A DNA stretch of 15,073 nt from Ktedonobacter sp. 13_1_20CM_4_53_11. Its GTDB lineage: Bacteria; Chloroflexota; Ktedonobacteria; Ktedonobacterales; Ktedonobacteraceae. The notes under the pieces were generated by a model that was given only the letters and a program-made list of their open reading frames with translations, had not been told where the DNA came from and made no database searches. Position 1 is the first letter of the stretch; each line of letters begins with the position of its first letter. The position numbers were made by a program, and so were the translations under genes. The stretch is taken from the NCBI GenBank assembly GCA_001919995.1, contig MNIY01000104.1:1-15073 (forward strand), given 5' to 3'. Shown piece after piece: positions 1 to 7,453 of this stretch.

Positions 1-448
1 CGATAGGCATAGCTTCATCACCCCGATTCTCCATCGTCAGGGTATAGGTAAGCGTTCCTTCGCCAGCGGCAATAGTCGCTGTAAAGGTAAATTCGTAAGG
101 ATAGCTGGGGCGCGTTACCTCGCTGCTGGCCAGTTGCATTTTCAAGGATGTCGCACCCCTATCTTGCCCAGAAACAACCGTCCAGGGCAAATTGCGGCCA
201 AAGCCATGAATTGGGAGCGTCGTGTTCTTCTCTTTAAAAATGCCGTCTTTGAGACGAGAAAAGTTGGGGATCATCAGTGGAAGACCCCAGCGTTTGACGT
301 TACCCGTCTCTGCAGGTCGGTATAGAACCTGCCATGATCCGACCTGGAAATGGGAGACCAGGCAGATTTCAGGAATGATGCCTATTGTAGTATCTCCATT
401 GGTCAGTACCTGTTCGCGCGCCGTGGGAAACCGCATAAAATCAGCCAT
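1..448 (-). CDS. Aldose 1-epimerase-like protein (galactose mutarotase fold), partial
   Basis: The first 149 codons are present and the rest lies off the left edge. The start at 448 (MADFMRF...) has AGGGAGGT about eight bases upstream; the ATG at 455 meets a stop after four codons. Seen: a segment reading WGLPLMIPNFSRL (about residues 55-67), then LPIHGFGRNLPW (about 78-89), then a beta-rich stretch ending in LTYTLTMENRGDEAMPI. This matches the aldose 1-epimerase and hexose-6-phosphate mutarotase families, where a G-x-P-L-x-x-P-N segment and an HGF(A/G)R..PW segment line the active site and the next strand leads to the G-x-HPYF block, here cut off. Family members interconvert alpha and beta anomers of sugars in the cytoplasm. 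The gene is divergent from minC and has its own promoter at 493-521. Sugar specificity cannot be told. Confidence 0.8.
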   Translation of the reverse strand, partial: MADFMRFPTAREQVLTNGDTTIGIIPEICLVSHFQVGSWQVLYRPAETGNVKRWGLPLMIPNFSRLKDGIFKEKNTTLPIHGFGRNLPWTVVSGQDRGATSLKMQLASSEVTRPSYPYEFTFTATIAAGEGTLTYTLTMENRGDEAMPI

Positions 449-492
449 AGTGCATACCTCCCTATCTGTTCTCATAGAGTTGTCCTGTCGTT

Positions 493-521
493 ATTGTATT
501 TCACAAAAAGTCTACGTGCAA
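493..521 (-). promoter_or_regulatory. Sigma-A-type promoter for the epimerase gene
   Basis: On the minus strand TTGCAC (521-516) and TACAAT (498-493) are separated by exactly 17 bases. The predicted start near 486 gives a leader of about 38 bases before the ATG at 448. Position, spacing and hexamers all agree. Confidence 0.65.
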
Positions 522-547
522 AATGGGCTATCCAAAAACACGACCTA

Positions 548-577
548 TTGCGTTTTGCTACCTGGACGCTTTATACT
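548..577 (+). promoter_or_regulatory. Candidate promoter for minC
   Basis: TTGCGT (548-553) and TATACT (572-577) are 18 bases apart, in the divergent region between the epimerase gene and minC. The expected leader is about 86 bases. The -10 is good; the -35 is moderate. Confidence 0.5.
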
Positions 578-669
578 GTATTGTGTTACGATGCGTCTGG
601 ATATACCAGGCAAGAGCATGTATGAGTGAGTTCATAGAACCCTGCTGCCAGTAATGAAACGGGGGCCTT

Positions 670-1446
670 ATGGGTACGGAGGATACTTCAGATAAAGTAA
701 CTTCCGAAGAGGGTAGCAGTCTGGGTAGAGAGGAGAAGCAGTCTGTGCAAGGAAATATTGCTATCAAGGGGACACGCAATGGCTTGCTTTTGACTCTGGA
801 GCCAGAGACCCCTTTTAGCGAATTGCTTAACGCACTTTCTGATCGACTTGCAGAAGCTCCCGGTTTTTTTCGCGGCGCTTCACTGGCATTGGATACCAGC
901 CGACGTATGCTCCGTGTGAGTGAACGCATACAACTTGAAGACCTCCTGGCACATTATCATATGTCGGTGACGCCGTTAGAACAGATAGCTCCCATGCAAA
1001 GAAATGGTGAGCCCCAGGCAGTTCCTACGAACGATACAGCCTCACCAATTACAGCCACATCGAGTGAAACATCCCAGGTTCAACATGACCTACGAGAAAC
1101 AGGTGATACTCTCTTGATACGACGTACCATCCGTTCCGGTCAGGCTATCCACCATCCCAGCAACATTGTCATACTGGGCGATGTCAACCCTGGAGCGGAG
1201 GTCGTTGCCGGTGGAGATATCATCATTTGGGGTGTATTGCGAGGAATGGTGCACGCTGGCTATCCAGATGATGAGAGTGCCTGCGTTTGTTCGCTGCAGC
1301 TGGCGCCCGTGCAATTGCGTATAGCGCACATGCTCTCACGGCCGCCTGAAGGTGCGGGAGTGCAACCTAACCCAGAAGTCGCGACGATCAGAAATGGTCG
1401 GATTGTGGTCGAGACCTGGGTCAATGGTCGACCACATCGCAAGTAG
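670..1446 (+). CDS. minC: Septum site-determining protein MinC
   Basis: MinC inhibits FtsZ polymerisation and is held at the membrane by MinD, so that the Z ring forms only at midcell. The 258-residue product shows both domains. Residues about 25-100 fit the N-terminal FtsZ-inhibiting domain (IAIKGTRNGLLLTLEPE, then PGFFRGASLALD). A polar linker covers about 101-145. Residues about 147-250 fit the beta-helical C-terminal domain: RSGQ at 155-158 is the known MinD-contact motif, followed by VILGDVNPGAEVVAGGDIII and WGVLRGMVHAGYP. It is somewhat longer than the usual 220-235 residues because of the N-terminal tail and linker. The start at 670 has only GGGGG a few bases upstream, a weak site. minD and minE follow on the same strand, which confirms the call. 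Confidence 0.95.
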   Translation: MGTEDTSDKVTSEEGSSLGREEKQSVQGNIAIKGTRNGLLLTLEPETPFSELLNALSDRLAEAPGFFRGASLALDTSRRMLRVSERIQLEDLLAHYHMSVTPLEQIAPMQRNGEPQAVPTNDTASPITATSSETSQVQHDLRETGDTLLIRRTIRSGQAIHHPSNIVILGDVNPGAEVVAGGDIIIWGVLRGMVHAGYPDDESACVCSLQLAPVQLRIAHMLSRPPEGAGVQPNPEVATIRNGRIVVETWVNGRPHRK

Positions 1447-1492
1447 CAGCCCAATTATAGCCTGACGGCTAGCGCGTTCTGGTTCATATTTG

Positions 1493-1523
1493 TTGAAGCG
1501 GCCACTGAGGTCGTGTGTATAAT
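1493..1523 (+). promoter_or_regulatory. Candidate internal promoter upstream of minD
   Basis: TTGAAG (1493-1498) and a perfect TATAAT (1518-1523) are 19 bases apart in the 103-base gap between minC and minD. The long spacer lowers confidence. It would let minDE be made independently of minC. Confidence 0.4.
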
Positions 1524-1549
1524 CTGTAGCATTGCATGGAGCGTGTTAA

Positions 1550-2377
1550 ATGGAAAGTCGGGTGATAACCATTACATCAGGGAAGGGCGGTGTCGGGAAA
1601 ACCACAACTACTGCGAATATCGGTACTGCTCTTGCATTGCAGGGCAAGAGGGTCGCGGTGGTGGACTCAGACATCGGTCTGCGCAATCTCGATGCCATAT
1701 TGGGATTGGAGAATCGCATCGTCTATGATCTTGTCGATGTAGTTGAAGGGCAATGTCGTTTACGGCAGGCATTGATCAAAGATAAAAGGTTGCCTGATCT
1801 CTACCTGCTGCCGGCTGCCCAGACACGCGATAAAAATGCCGTGAATAGTGTACAGATGGAGCAACTCTGCCAGCAACTACGGGCGGAGTTCGATTTCGTG
1901 CTGATCGACTCTCCGGCTGGCATTGAGCAGGGATTTCGCAATGCGATCGTGGGTGCAGATGAAATCATCATCGTGGCAAATCCTGAGATGGCTTCCGTTC
2001 GCGACGCGGACCGCATTATTGGACTGGTTGAGGCCGCCGGAAAACCTGAGCCACGCCTGATTGTCAATCGGCTGCGCTCAGATATGGCGAGACGTGGAGA
2101 TATGATGGATGTGGCAGATGTCTTAGAGGTATTGGGGGTTGACCTGCTTGGGATTGTCCCTGAAGATGAAATGATTATTGTGGCAACGAACAAAGGTGAA
2201 CCTATTGTCTTTGAAAAACGTTCGCGGGCTGGCCGCGCGTTCCTGCATGCTGCACAGCGCATTATGGGTGAAGAGGTTCCCCTTGACGAGGTAACGGAAG
2301 TACCATCACTTTTGGAGAGGCTGCGACGCTTAGTTGGCTTTGGCCCAGCGCTAGCTGAAAAGCGCGTTCGTTCTTAG
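1550..2377 (+). CDS. minD: Septum site-determining ATPase MinD
   Basis: MinD is a ParA/MinD-family ATPase that dimerises on the membrane with ATP, recruits MinC, and is released when MinE stimulates hydrolysis. The 275-residue product begins with the deviant Walker A motif GKGGVGKTT (11-19; signature lysine K12, phosphate-binding K17). It continues with VAVVDSDIGLRNLDAILGL, the MinD-specific segment of the family, and the Walker B-type VLIDSPAGIEQGF. The C-terminal SLLERLRRLVGF (253-264) is a short amphipathic helix of the type that serves as the MinD membrane-targeting sequence. Length is typical (about 265-275). GGAG lies about eight bases before the ATG. The position between minC and minE makes the identification nearly certain. 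Confidence 0.97.
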   Translation: MESRVITITSGKGGVGKTTTTANIGTALALQGKRVAVVDSDIGLRNLDAILGLENRIVYDLVDVVEGQCRLRQALIKDKRLPDLYLLPAAQTRDKNAVNSVQMEQLCQQLRAEFDFVLIDSPAGIEQGFRNAIVGADEIIIVANPEMASVRDADRIIGLVEAAGKPEPRLIVNRLRSDMARRGDMMDVADVLEVLGVDLLGIVPEDEMIIVATNKGEPIVFEKRSRAGRAFLHAAQRIMGEEVPLDEVTEVPSLLERLRRLVGFGPALAEKRVRS

Positions 2378-2402
2378 CCATCCTCAAAAGGAGGCAGATG
2401 CT

Positions 2403-2756
2403 ATGGGTATTTTTGACTTTATAACGGGACGCAAGAAGCCCACGCCAGGAGAACTTGCAAAAGAACGCCTGAAGGTTGCGCTGGTGCAAGATCGCATGAA
2501 GGTGAATCCAGAGTTGCTGGAACTGATCAAGTCAGATCTTCTTACAGCTATCTCGCGTCGACTGGACGTAGATGAGCAGCACGTCGAGATTCGCCTGGCT
2601 CGCGAAGATCATTGGGATAAACTAAAGGCGGAAGTACCGATCAAACGCCAGAAGATATCTTTTGAGTGGGATCCGCCTGCACATACTACCGCTGTAACCG
2701 GGCTGCGTGGCAAGGTTACAGTCGAAGTAGAAAAAGATGATGAAAGCGAGCTATAA
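2403..2756 (+). CDS. minE: Cell division topological specificity factor MinE
   Basis: MinE stimulates MinD ATPase activity and displaces MinC, keeping MinCD inhibition away from midcell. The 117-residue product has the expected order: an N-terminal MGIFDFITGRKK segment like the membrane-contacting leader, AKERLKVALVQDR (about 19-31) as the MinD-binding helix, and a topological specificity domain (about 33-83) with ELLELIKSDLLTAISRRLDVD and ending in EVPIKRQK. About 34 further residues (84-117), acidic at the end, exceed the usual 80-100-residue family length. AAAGGAGG at 2387-2394 is a near-perfect ribosome site eight bases before the start, and the gap after minD is only 25 bases. Confidence 0.95.
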   Translation: MGIFDFITGRKKPTPGELAKERLKVALVQDRMKVNPELLELIKSDLLTAISRRLDVDEQHVEIRLAREDHWDKLKAEVPIKRQKISFEWDPPAHTTAVTGLRGKVTVEVEKDDESEL

Positions 2757-2769
2757 ATAGCCCGCTTTT
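2743..2769. terminator. Bidirectional terminator between minE and the macrodomain gene
   Basis: AAAGCG-A-GCTA, a TAAA loop, then TAGC-C-CGCTTTT forms a hairpin with one A/C mismatch, flanked by an A run on the left and a T run on the right. It overlaps the minE stop and lies between two convergent genes, so it could serve both strands. The T run is short. Confidence 0.5.
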
Positions 2770-2774
2770 CACCA

Positions 2775-3305
2775 CTATCCAAAGGTTTTCAGCGCATCCT
2801 CAAAGGCCTGATAGGAACTGTCCCCATACAAAACCATGATGACCTGTTTGAGACTCGTGGGCTTCTTGATGTGCTCGGTAATAGTACGGAGCGCGACAGG
2901 TGCAGCCAGGTGTAGAGGATAGCCATAGATGCCCGTGCTGAGCGAGGGAAAGGCAATACTTTCAATCTTGTATTGCTCCGCCAGGTCGAGGCAACTCTGG
3001 TAAGCACTCTTCAAAAGGCGCTCATCTTCAGGATTCCCGCGATATATTGGTCCAACAGCATGAAAAACATACTTCGCGGAGAGCCTCCCAGCATCTGTAG
3101 CCACTGCGCTTCCCGTCGGACATCCTCCAATATCCCGGCACGCTTGCATGATGCTCGGCCCACCCGCACGGTGTATGGCTCCATCGACACCACCACCGCC
3201 CGCGAGTGCACTATTTGCAGCATTGACAATAGCATCCGCCTGTACCTTGACAATGTCCCCCTGAAGTAGCGCCAGGGTCACGCCATTGATTGTACGTGTC
3301 GACAT
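2775..3305 (-). CDS. Macrodomain protein (YmdB/MacroD-type ADP-ribosyl or O-acetyl-ADP-ribose hydrolase)
   Basis: Members of this family bind ADP-ribose and remove it from proteins or deacetylate O-acetyl-ADP-ribose. The 176-residue product is a single macrodomain: LLQGDIVKVQADAIVNAAN (13-31), the catalytic/binding loop AGGGGVDGAIHRAGGP (35-50), GGCPTGSAVATDAG (60-73), FHAVGP, and the phosphate loop PSLSTGIYGYP (120-130). All hallmark residues of the MacroD-type subgroup are present. I chose the start at 3305 because GGGGGA lies eight bases upstream and the domain begins there. A start at 3329 would add eight residues and overlap the pdhC stop as ATGA, with no clear ribosome site. Either way the gene is tightly joined to the PDH operon, so co-translation is likely. 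Confidence 0.9.
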   Translation of the reverse strand: MSTRTINGVTLALLQGDIVKVQADAIVNAANSALAGGGGVDGAIHRAGGPSIMQACRDIGGCPTGSAVATDAGRLSAKYVFHAVGPIYRGNPEDERLLKSAYQSCLDLAEQYKIESIAFPSLSTGIYGYPLHLAAPVALRTITEHIKKPTSLKQVIMVLYGDSSYQAFEDALKTFG

Positions 3306-3325
3306 GAACACAATCCCCCAATGCA

Positions 3326-4648
3326 TCATAGAACTAACCCGAACGGCTCCTCCAGCAGGCGCTTGACCTCCTGCAAGAAACGTGCGGCGATGGCACCATC
3401 AATTGCGCGGTGGTCGGAAGAGAGAGTTACCTTCATGCGGTTGCGCACCACCACCTGACCATCGACAACGGCAGGCGTGGGTGTAATCGAGCCAACAGCA
3501 AGAATAGCCGATTCCGGCGGATTAATGACGGCAGTGAAGCTATCGACATCGAACATACCCAGTTTGCTGACGGTAAAGGTGCCGCCACTGAACTCTTCTG
3601 GACGGATCTTCCCCTCGCGTGCTGCCTCTGCAAGTCGCTGCGTCTCACGGGCAATATCGAGAATGCTACGCTGATCCGCGTTACGCACGATAGGTACGAT
3701 CAAACCCTGTTCAAGGGAGACGGCAACACCAATATGTACCTGCTTCTTCTGCAATAAACGGTCCTCGGCGAAAGATACGTTCACCCGGGGTATGCGCAAC
3801 AAGGCCTTTGCCACAGCCTTCACGATCAGATCATTGAAACTCACCTTGACTGGTGACGGGTCATTAGCTGCGTATTCGTTTATCTGTTGCCGGAAGGCAG
3901 CCAGTTTGTCCGTGTCGATAACGCTGGTAACGTAGAAATGCGGCGAGGTTTGCATACTCTGGCTCAGACGCCGGGCGATGGTACGACGCATCGCCGTCAA
4001 TGGGATCTCCACCACTTCGTTGCTGTCTATGGCGGCTGCAAGCGCTGGTTCTGGGGCAGCTGGCACAGGTTGAGCACCTAAAGGCATAACAGGCTCTGCA
4101 GCTGGTACAGGAGCAGGTGTAATTGCTGGCGGCTGGCGCTTCAAAGCAGCTTCGATATCCATTTTGATGATACGCCCATTTGGCCCTGTTCCTTGCACGG
4201 TGGCGTAGTCCACGTGGTTTTCAGCGGCCAATCTACGAGCAAGAGGCGAGATAAAGATACGGCCCTGGGTGCCGGAAGTAGTGATTCCGCTGGAAGACAA
4301 GGTGTTGACCCCGACAGGTACTTGTGACGGCACATCCTTCACCTGCGGCTCACTGTTCGCCGATGTTTGTACTCCTGCACCATTCTCGCCCAGATTTCCG
4401 GGCAGCGGCTCATCTGACGCCCCAATCAGTGCAATCTTTGAACCAACGGGCGCTGCGGTACCTTCTGGCACAATGATTTTGCGTAGTATCCCGCTGGCAA
4501 AGGCTTCAATCTCAATATTGACCTTATCTGTCTCGACTTCCGCGAGCATCTCCCCTTTTTTGACCGGTTCACCCTCTTTTTTGATCCAGCGAAGAATCTT
4601 ACCCTCTTCCATGCTATCGCCCATTTTGGGCATCTCTACTGTTTTCAT
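3326..4648 (-). CDS. pdhC: Dihydrolipoamide acyltransferase, E2 of pyruvate (2-oxoacid) dehydrogenase
   Basis: E2 forms the core of the complex and passes the acyl group from E1 to CoA through a lipoyl arm. The 440-residue product has one N-terminal lipoyl domain (1-78) with the lipoylation motif ETDKVNIEIEA (K42), and a linker. A peripheral-subunit-binding domain spans about 131-170 (ISPLARRLAAE, GTGPNGRI). An Ala/Pro-rich linker covers about 171-205, and a catalytic domain about 213-440. The active-site motif is SSDHRAIDGA, with His413 and Asp417. Length is normal for a one-lipoyl E2. GGAGA precedes the start, and the gap after pdhB is 15 bases. The substrate is inferred as pyruvate from the E1 genes; acetoin or branched-chain substrates cannot be excluded. 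No E3 gene is in the window. Confidence 0.93.
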   Translation of the reverse strand: MKTVEMPKMGDSMEEGKILRWIKKEGEPVKKGEMLAEVETDKVNIEIEAFASGILRKIIVPEGTAAPVGSKIALIGASDEPLPGNLGENGAGVQTSANSEPQVKDVPSQVPVGVNTLSSSGITTSGTQGRIFISPLARRLAAENHVDYATVQGTGPNGRIIKMDIEAALKRQPPAITPAPVPAAEPVMPLGAQPVPAAPEPALAAAIDSNEVVEIPLTAMRRTIARRLSQSMQTSPHFYVTSVIDTDKLAAFRQQINEYAANDPSPVKVSFNDLIVKAVAKALLRIPRVNVSFAEDRLLQKKQVHIGVAVSLEQGLIVPIVRNADQRSILDIARETQRLAEAAREGKIRPEEFSGGTFTVSKLGMFDVDSFTAVINPPESAILAVGSITPTPAVVDGQVVVRNRMKVTLSSDHRAIDGAIAARFLQEVKRLLEEPFGLVL

Positions 4649-4663
4649 CAGCCTATCTCCGAT

Positions 4664-5662
4664 TTATTTGCGAACCAGGGCCGCCGGGACAATTGCCTTT
4701 GCTGCGTTGACAATATCACTTTTTTTCGGGAGTGCAGCACGTTCCAACACTTTTGAGTAGGGCATGGGTACATCCGCGCCAGTCACGTGTTGTATAGGAG
4801 CATCCATATAGTCAAAAGCATTTTCGTATATTAGCGCGGCCAGGCCCTGGCCCGTCCCGTAATATTTCCAGCCCTCTTCAGCAATGACCACGCGGTTGGT
4901 TTTTTTCACAGAATCAACGAGCAGGTCAATATCAATAGGCCGAATACTTCTAAGGTCGATTACTTCAGCTTCGATACCCTCTTTCGCCAGATCTTCTGCG
5001 GCCTGTAACGAGAGATGCAACATGCGCGAAAAAGTGATAATGGTTATGTCCCGACCAGGCCGTTTCACTTCTCCACAGTCGAGCGGCACAGTATAATCAT
5101 CCTCTTCGTCCGGCATCTCGCCTTTGACATTGTACAGCAACTCGTGCTCAATGAAGAGGACCGGGTCAGGGTCGCGCACAGCAGATTTAAGCATCCCCTT
5201 GACATCGTAGGGAGTCGCGGGCATGACGACTTTCAGTCCTGGAACGTGGGCAAACCACGTCTCAAATAATTGCGAGTGTTGCGCGGCACGCTGCGCGCCG
5301 CCTCCAGAAGGCATACGCACGACAAATGGCACGGCAGGTTGCCCACCAAACATGTAGCGCATCTTGGCGGCGCTGTTCACAAGTAAATCACTGGCGAGTA
5401 AACTAAAATTGATCGTCATCAGTTCCATGATAGGTCTCAAGCCGCCCAGCGCGGCACCAATAGCTACCCCAGTAATAACCTCTTCCGCCAGGGGAGTGTC
5501 ACGAACACGTTTCTCGCCAAATTCTTCATACAGTCCCTTGGTGACGGCATAGGTGCCACCATACCCGGCAATATCTTCGCCCATAATAAAGACACGTTCA
5601 TCACGCAGCATCTCCTCGCGGATCGCTTCACGAAGCGCATCTCTATAGGTAATCGTACGCAT
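4664..5662 (-). CDS. pdhB: Pyruvate (2-oxoacid) dehydrogenase E1 component, beta subunit
   Basis: With the alpha subunit this makes the thiamine diphosphate-dependent E1 that decarboxylates pyruvate and reductively acylates the E2 lipoyl group. The 332-residue product is typical in length. Seen: the N-terminal pyrimidine-binding domain with RVRDTPLAEEVITG, where Glu60 sits at the position of the cofactor-activating Glu. Next come GLRPIMELMTINF and RMPSGGGAQRAAQHSQ (His129). After PGLKVVMPATPYDVKGML comes the C-terminal transketolase-like domain with the arginine-rich VIDLRSIRPID segment. It starts five bases after the pdhA stop, so the two subunits are probably translated in step; AGAGG lies in the end of pdhA. 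Acetoin dehydrogenase beta is an alternative reading. Confidence 0.93.
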   Translation of the reverse strand: MRTITYRDALREAIREEMLRDERVFIMGEDIAGYGGTYAVTKGLYEEFGEKRVRDTPLAEEVITGVAIGAALGGLRPIMELMTINFSLLASDLLVNSAAKMRYMFGGQPAVPFVVRMPSGGGAQRAAQHSQLFETWFAHVPGLKVVMPATPYDVKGMLKSAVRDPDPVLFIEHELLYNVKGEMPDEEDDYTVPLDCGEVKRPGRDITIITFSRMLHLSLQAAEDLAKEGIEAEVIDLRSIRPIDIDLLVDSVKKTNRVVIAEEGWKYYGTGQGLAALIYENAFDYMDAPIQHVTGADVPMPYSKVLERAALPKKSDIVNAAKAIVPAALVRK

Positions 5663-5667
5663 GTTTA

Positions 5668-6693
5668 CTATTTCCTCTCGTAACGGGAAGTGAGGGCGGT
5701 GGAGTTATCAGCCATCACATCGGTATAGAGCTCATCGAGTGAGGGATCGGGGCTATTTTCGGCAAATTCTGCCGCATCTTCGGATACCTGGATCGCTCTC
5801 GCGTCGTTATCATTAAACTCAGACTGAGTAGCAAGGCCATTATCCAGCAATTTTTTCTCAAAAATACCAATGGGGTCACGAGTGGTACGCCACTGTTGCT
5901 CTTCTTCACGAGTACGATAATATGCAGGGTCGGTCATGGAGTGTCCACGAAAGCGGTAGGTTTTGATCTCGAGCAAGGTGGGGCCTTCATTATCTCTGGC
6001 GCGCTCTACAGCTTGTTTCATCGACTCATAAACAGCTATCACATCCATGCCCTCAACCTGGTCGCCCGGCATATTGTACGCTTCCGCACGGGGCAGCAAA
6101 CTATCGACCGCCCAGGCTTTCCCAACAGCCATACCCATTGAATACTGATTATTCTCGCAGACATACACGACTGGCAACTTCCAGACGGATGCCAGGTTCA
6201 GCGATTCGTGAAAGGCTCCTTCATCAACGGCTCCATCGCCGAAATAGCAGGCGATAACGGTATCCTGCCCCTGGTACTTGGCGGCGAAAGCAACACCCGC
6301 CGCGATGGGCAGCTGCGCGGCCACGATAGCATTGCCTCCATAAAGACCCAGTTCATTGCTCCACATATGCATGGAGCCACCTTTGCCCTTGCTACATCCT
6401 GTAACTTTGCCAAAGAGTTCGGCCATTATAGCCCCCGGATCCATCCCTTTCGCCAGCGCATGACCATGTTCCCGATAACTGCAAAGAACTTTGTCGTCCG
6501 GTCGCAGCGCGGTAATGCTGCCCACTCCAACAGCCTCCTGGCCTATATACAGGTGCATAAAGCCACCAATCCTACCTCGTGTATATTCTTCGGCACTCTT
6601 CTCCTCAAAGCGGCGGATGAGAGCCATCTTATAATGCATCTCTAATAGTTCTGTACGGGTCAATCCCGCCAGTGTGGCGTTGCTGATAGCCAT
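5668..6693 (-). CDS. pdhA: Pyruvate dehydrogenase E1 component, alpha subunit
   Basis: The 341-residue product is the cofactor-binding half of heterotetrameric E1. The thiamine diphosphate/Mg motif runs from GDG (152-154) to NN (181-182). Other signatures are EHGHAL (75-80), GKGGSMHMW (103-111), and the loop YRFRGHSMTDPAYYR (246-260), which matches the regulatory-loop region of PDH E1 alpha, including the conserved HS. The strong similarity of this loop to the PDH type makes pyruvate more likely than acetoin. AGGAGAGG sits just before the ATG at 6693. The gene is the first of pdhA-pdhB-pdhC-macrodomain, all on the minus strand with gaps of 15 bases or fewer or an overlap. Confidence 0.93.
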   Translation of the reverse strand: MAISNATLAGLTRTELLEMHYKMALIRRFEEKSAEEYTRGRIGGFMHLYIGQEAVGVGSITALRPDDKVLCSYREHGHALAKGMDPGAIMAELFGKVTGCSKGKGGSMHMWSNELGLYGGNAIVAAQLPIAAGVAFAAKYQGQDTVIACYFGDGAVDEGAFHESLNLASVWKLPVVYVCENNQYSMGMAVGKAWAVDSLLPRAEAYNMPGDQVEGMDVIAVYESMKQAVERARDNEGPTLLEIKTYRFRGHSMTDPAYYRTREEEQQWRTTRDPIGIFEKKLLDNGLATQSEFNDNDARAIQVSEDAAEFAENSPDPSLDELYTDVMADNSTALTSRYERK

Positions 6694-6870
6694 AGGCCTC
6701 TCCTGTTTAATGAAACATTTTTGTATGTATGAGCAGCCCGACCATACAACACGGTATGTGATGAGGTCTTCTATCTCACTACACTGTGATTACATCGTTA
6801 TTCATTGTACCGCAAGAAGGATGAGAATCATAGAGGTATGCTGCTTCATGCACTTTCCATAGTGCTAGAA

Positions 6871-6935
6871 GATAACAATGGCTCAGGAAGGGGTCCTTGC
6901 CAGAGCAAAAGATCCCGTTCTGAGCCATTGTTGTC
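6871..6935. repeat. Long imperfect palindrome / 65-nt hairpin
   Basis: Outer arms at 6871-6886 and 6920-6935 match over 16 bases with one exception. An inner stem pairs 6890-6895 (GGGGTC) with 6911-6916 (GATCCC), and an apical stem TTGC/GCAA closes a CAGA loop (6901-6904). The two non-Watson-Crick positions in the stems are G-U pairs if the + strand is transcribed but A-C clashes if the - strand is. No T tract follows on either side, so a simple intrinsic terminator is not obvious. Confidence 0.6.
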
Positions 6936-6976
6936 TCCCGTTATGAGATTGTTAGTTGGTGGCAGTGAGTACAACG

Positions 6977-6997
6977 AGCACCCCGAAGAAGGGTGCT
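6977..6997 (-). terminator. Hairpin downstream of hup, probable terminator
   Basis: AGCACCC and GGGTGCT are perfect seven-base arms around a seven-base loop, starting three bases past the hup stop. The minus-strand sequence beyond it lacks a U run, so it may act as an RNA 3' stem or a weak terminator. Confidence 0.45.
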
Positions 6998-7000
6998 ATA

Positions 7001-7324
7001 CTATTTCTTCTTTTTAACGACAGCGTCTGCGAGTTCTTTTCCAGGAAAGAAACGCACACGCTCTTTCGCGGGTACCTCGATTGGTTTCTGGTCGCGTGGA
7101 TTAACCCCCCTACGTGCTGCACTCTCGCGCACTTTGAATGAGCCAAAGCCGACCAAACGCACCTCACTACCGCCCTCAAGAGTCTCGCGAATGGCCACCA
7201 AAGTGGCTTCTAAGGCAGCTTGAGCTTGCTTTTGAGAGAGGTCCGCATCTTTAGCTATGCGCCTTGACAGTTCTTGTCTACCTACAGTAGTTGTCGATTT
7301 CGCATCGGTTTTTTTCGTGGCCAT
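7001..7324 (-). CDS. hup: HU-family DNA-binding protein
   Basis: HU proteins are small dimeric nucleoid proteins that bend DNA. The 107-residue product carries RQELSRRIAKDADLSQKQAQ in the helical dimerisation part and GFGSFKVRESAARRG followed by NPRDQKPIEVPAK in the DNA-binding beta arm. PGKELADAV comes near the end, followed by a short lysine tail. About 15 extra N-terminal residues (MATKKTDAKSTTT...) exceed the classic 90-residue length. I chose the ATG at 7324 because AAGGAGGA lies upstream of it; the longer frame from a TTG at 7372 would run through that ribosome site. The gene stands alone with its own strong promoter at 7425-7453. Confidence 0.93.
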   Translation of the reverse strand: MATKKTDAKSTTTVGRQELSRRIAKDADLSQKQAQAALEATLVAIRETLEGGSEVRLVGFGSFKVRESAARRGVNPRDQKPIEVPAKERVRFFPGKELADAVVKKKK

Positions 7325-7424
7325 AGGTTCAAAGTCCTCCTTACAATCAACACACGTCGCTTTTCGTCCCAAAAAAGTGGTGTTGGGCCCCTAGAGCGGC
7401 ATCACAACCTCACTGCCGTTTAGG

Positions 7425-7453
7425 AGTATAGCACGCGATTCCAAGGAAAACAA
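7425..7453 (-). promoter_or_regulatory. Sigma-A-type promoter for hup
   Basis: On the minus strand TTGTTT (7453-7448) and TATACT (7430-7425) are 17 bases apart, and TGC just before the -10 adds an extended -10 element. The predicted leader is about 95 bases. A CAAGG-N6-CCTTG inverted repeat (7451-7466) overlaps the -35. Confidence 0.7.

Larger units (their letters stand above)
6694..7000. other. Intergenic region between hup and pdhA
   Basis: This 307-base gap has no convincing gene. It holds a short hairpin just after hup (6977-6997) and a long hairpin (6871-6935). About 175 bases of pdhA leader follow, with only weak promoter candidates on the minus strand: TTGCGG at 6812-6807 with TAATCA 17 bases on, or TACAAT at 6806-6801 without a good -35. 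Whether pdhA is transcribed from here or read through from hup cannot be decided by eye. Confidence 0.5.

Noticed and set aside
222..629. Plus-strand open frames at 134-629
   Set aside because: They run antisense to the partial epimerase gene, whose minus-strand translation has clear family motifs and a ribosome site.
558..929. Minus-strand 123-codon frame over the start of minC
   Set aside because: It overlaps the minC N-terminal domain and its promoter, shows low-complexity Arg/Ser content and no domain.
4269..4760. Plus-strand 163-codon frame
   Set aside because: It is antisense to pdhC and pdhB, both of which have complete family motifs.
7325..7372. Upstream TTG start for hup at 7372
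   Set aside because: It would translate through the AAGGAGGA ribosome site of the ATG at 7324 and add residues not seen in HU proteins.
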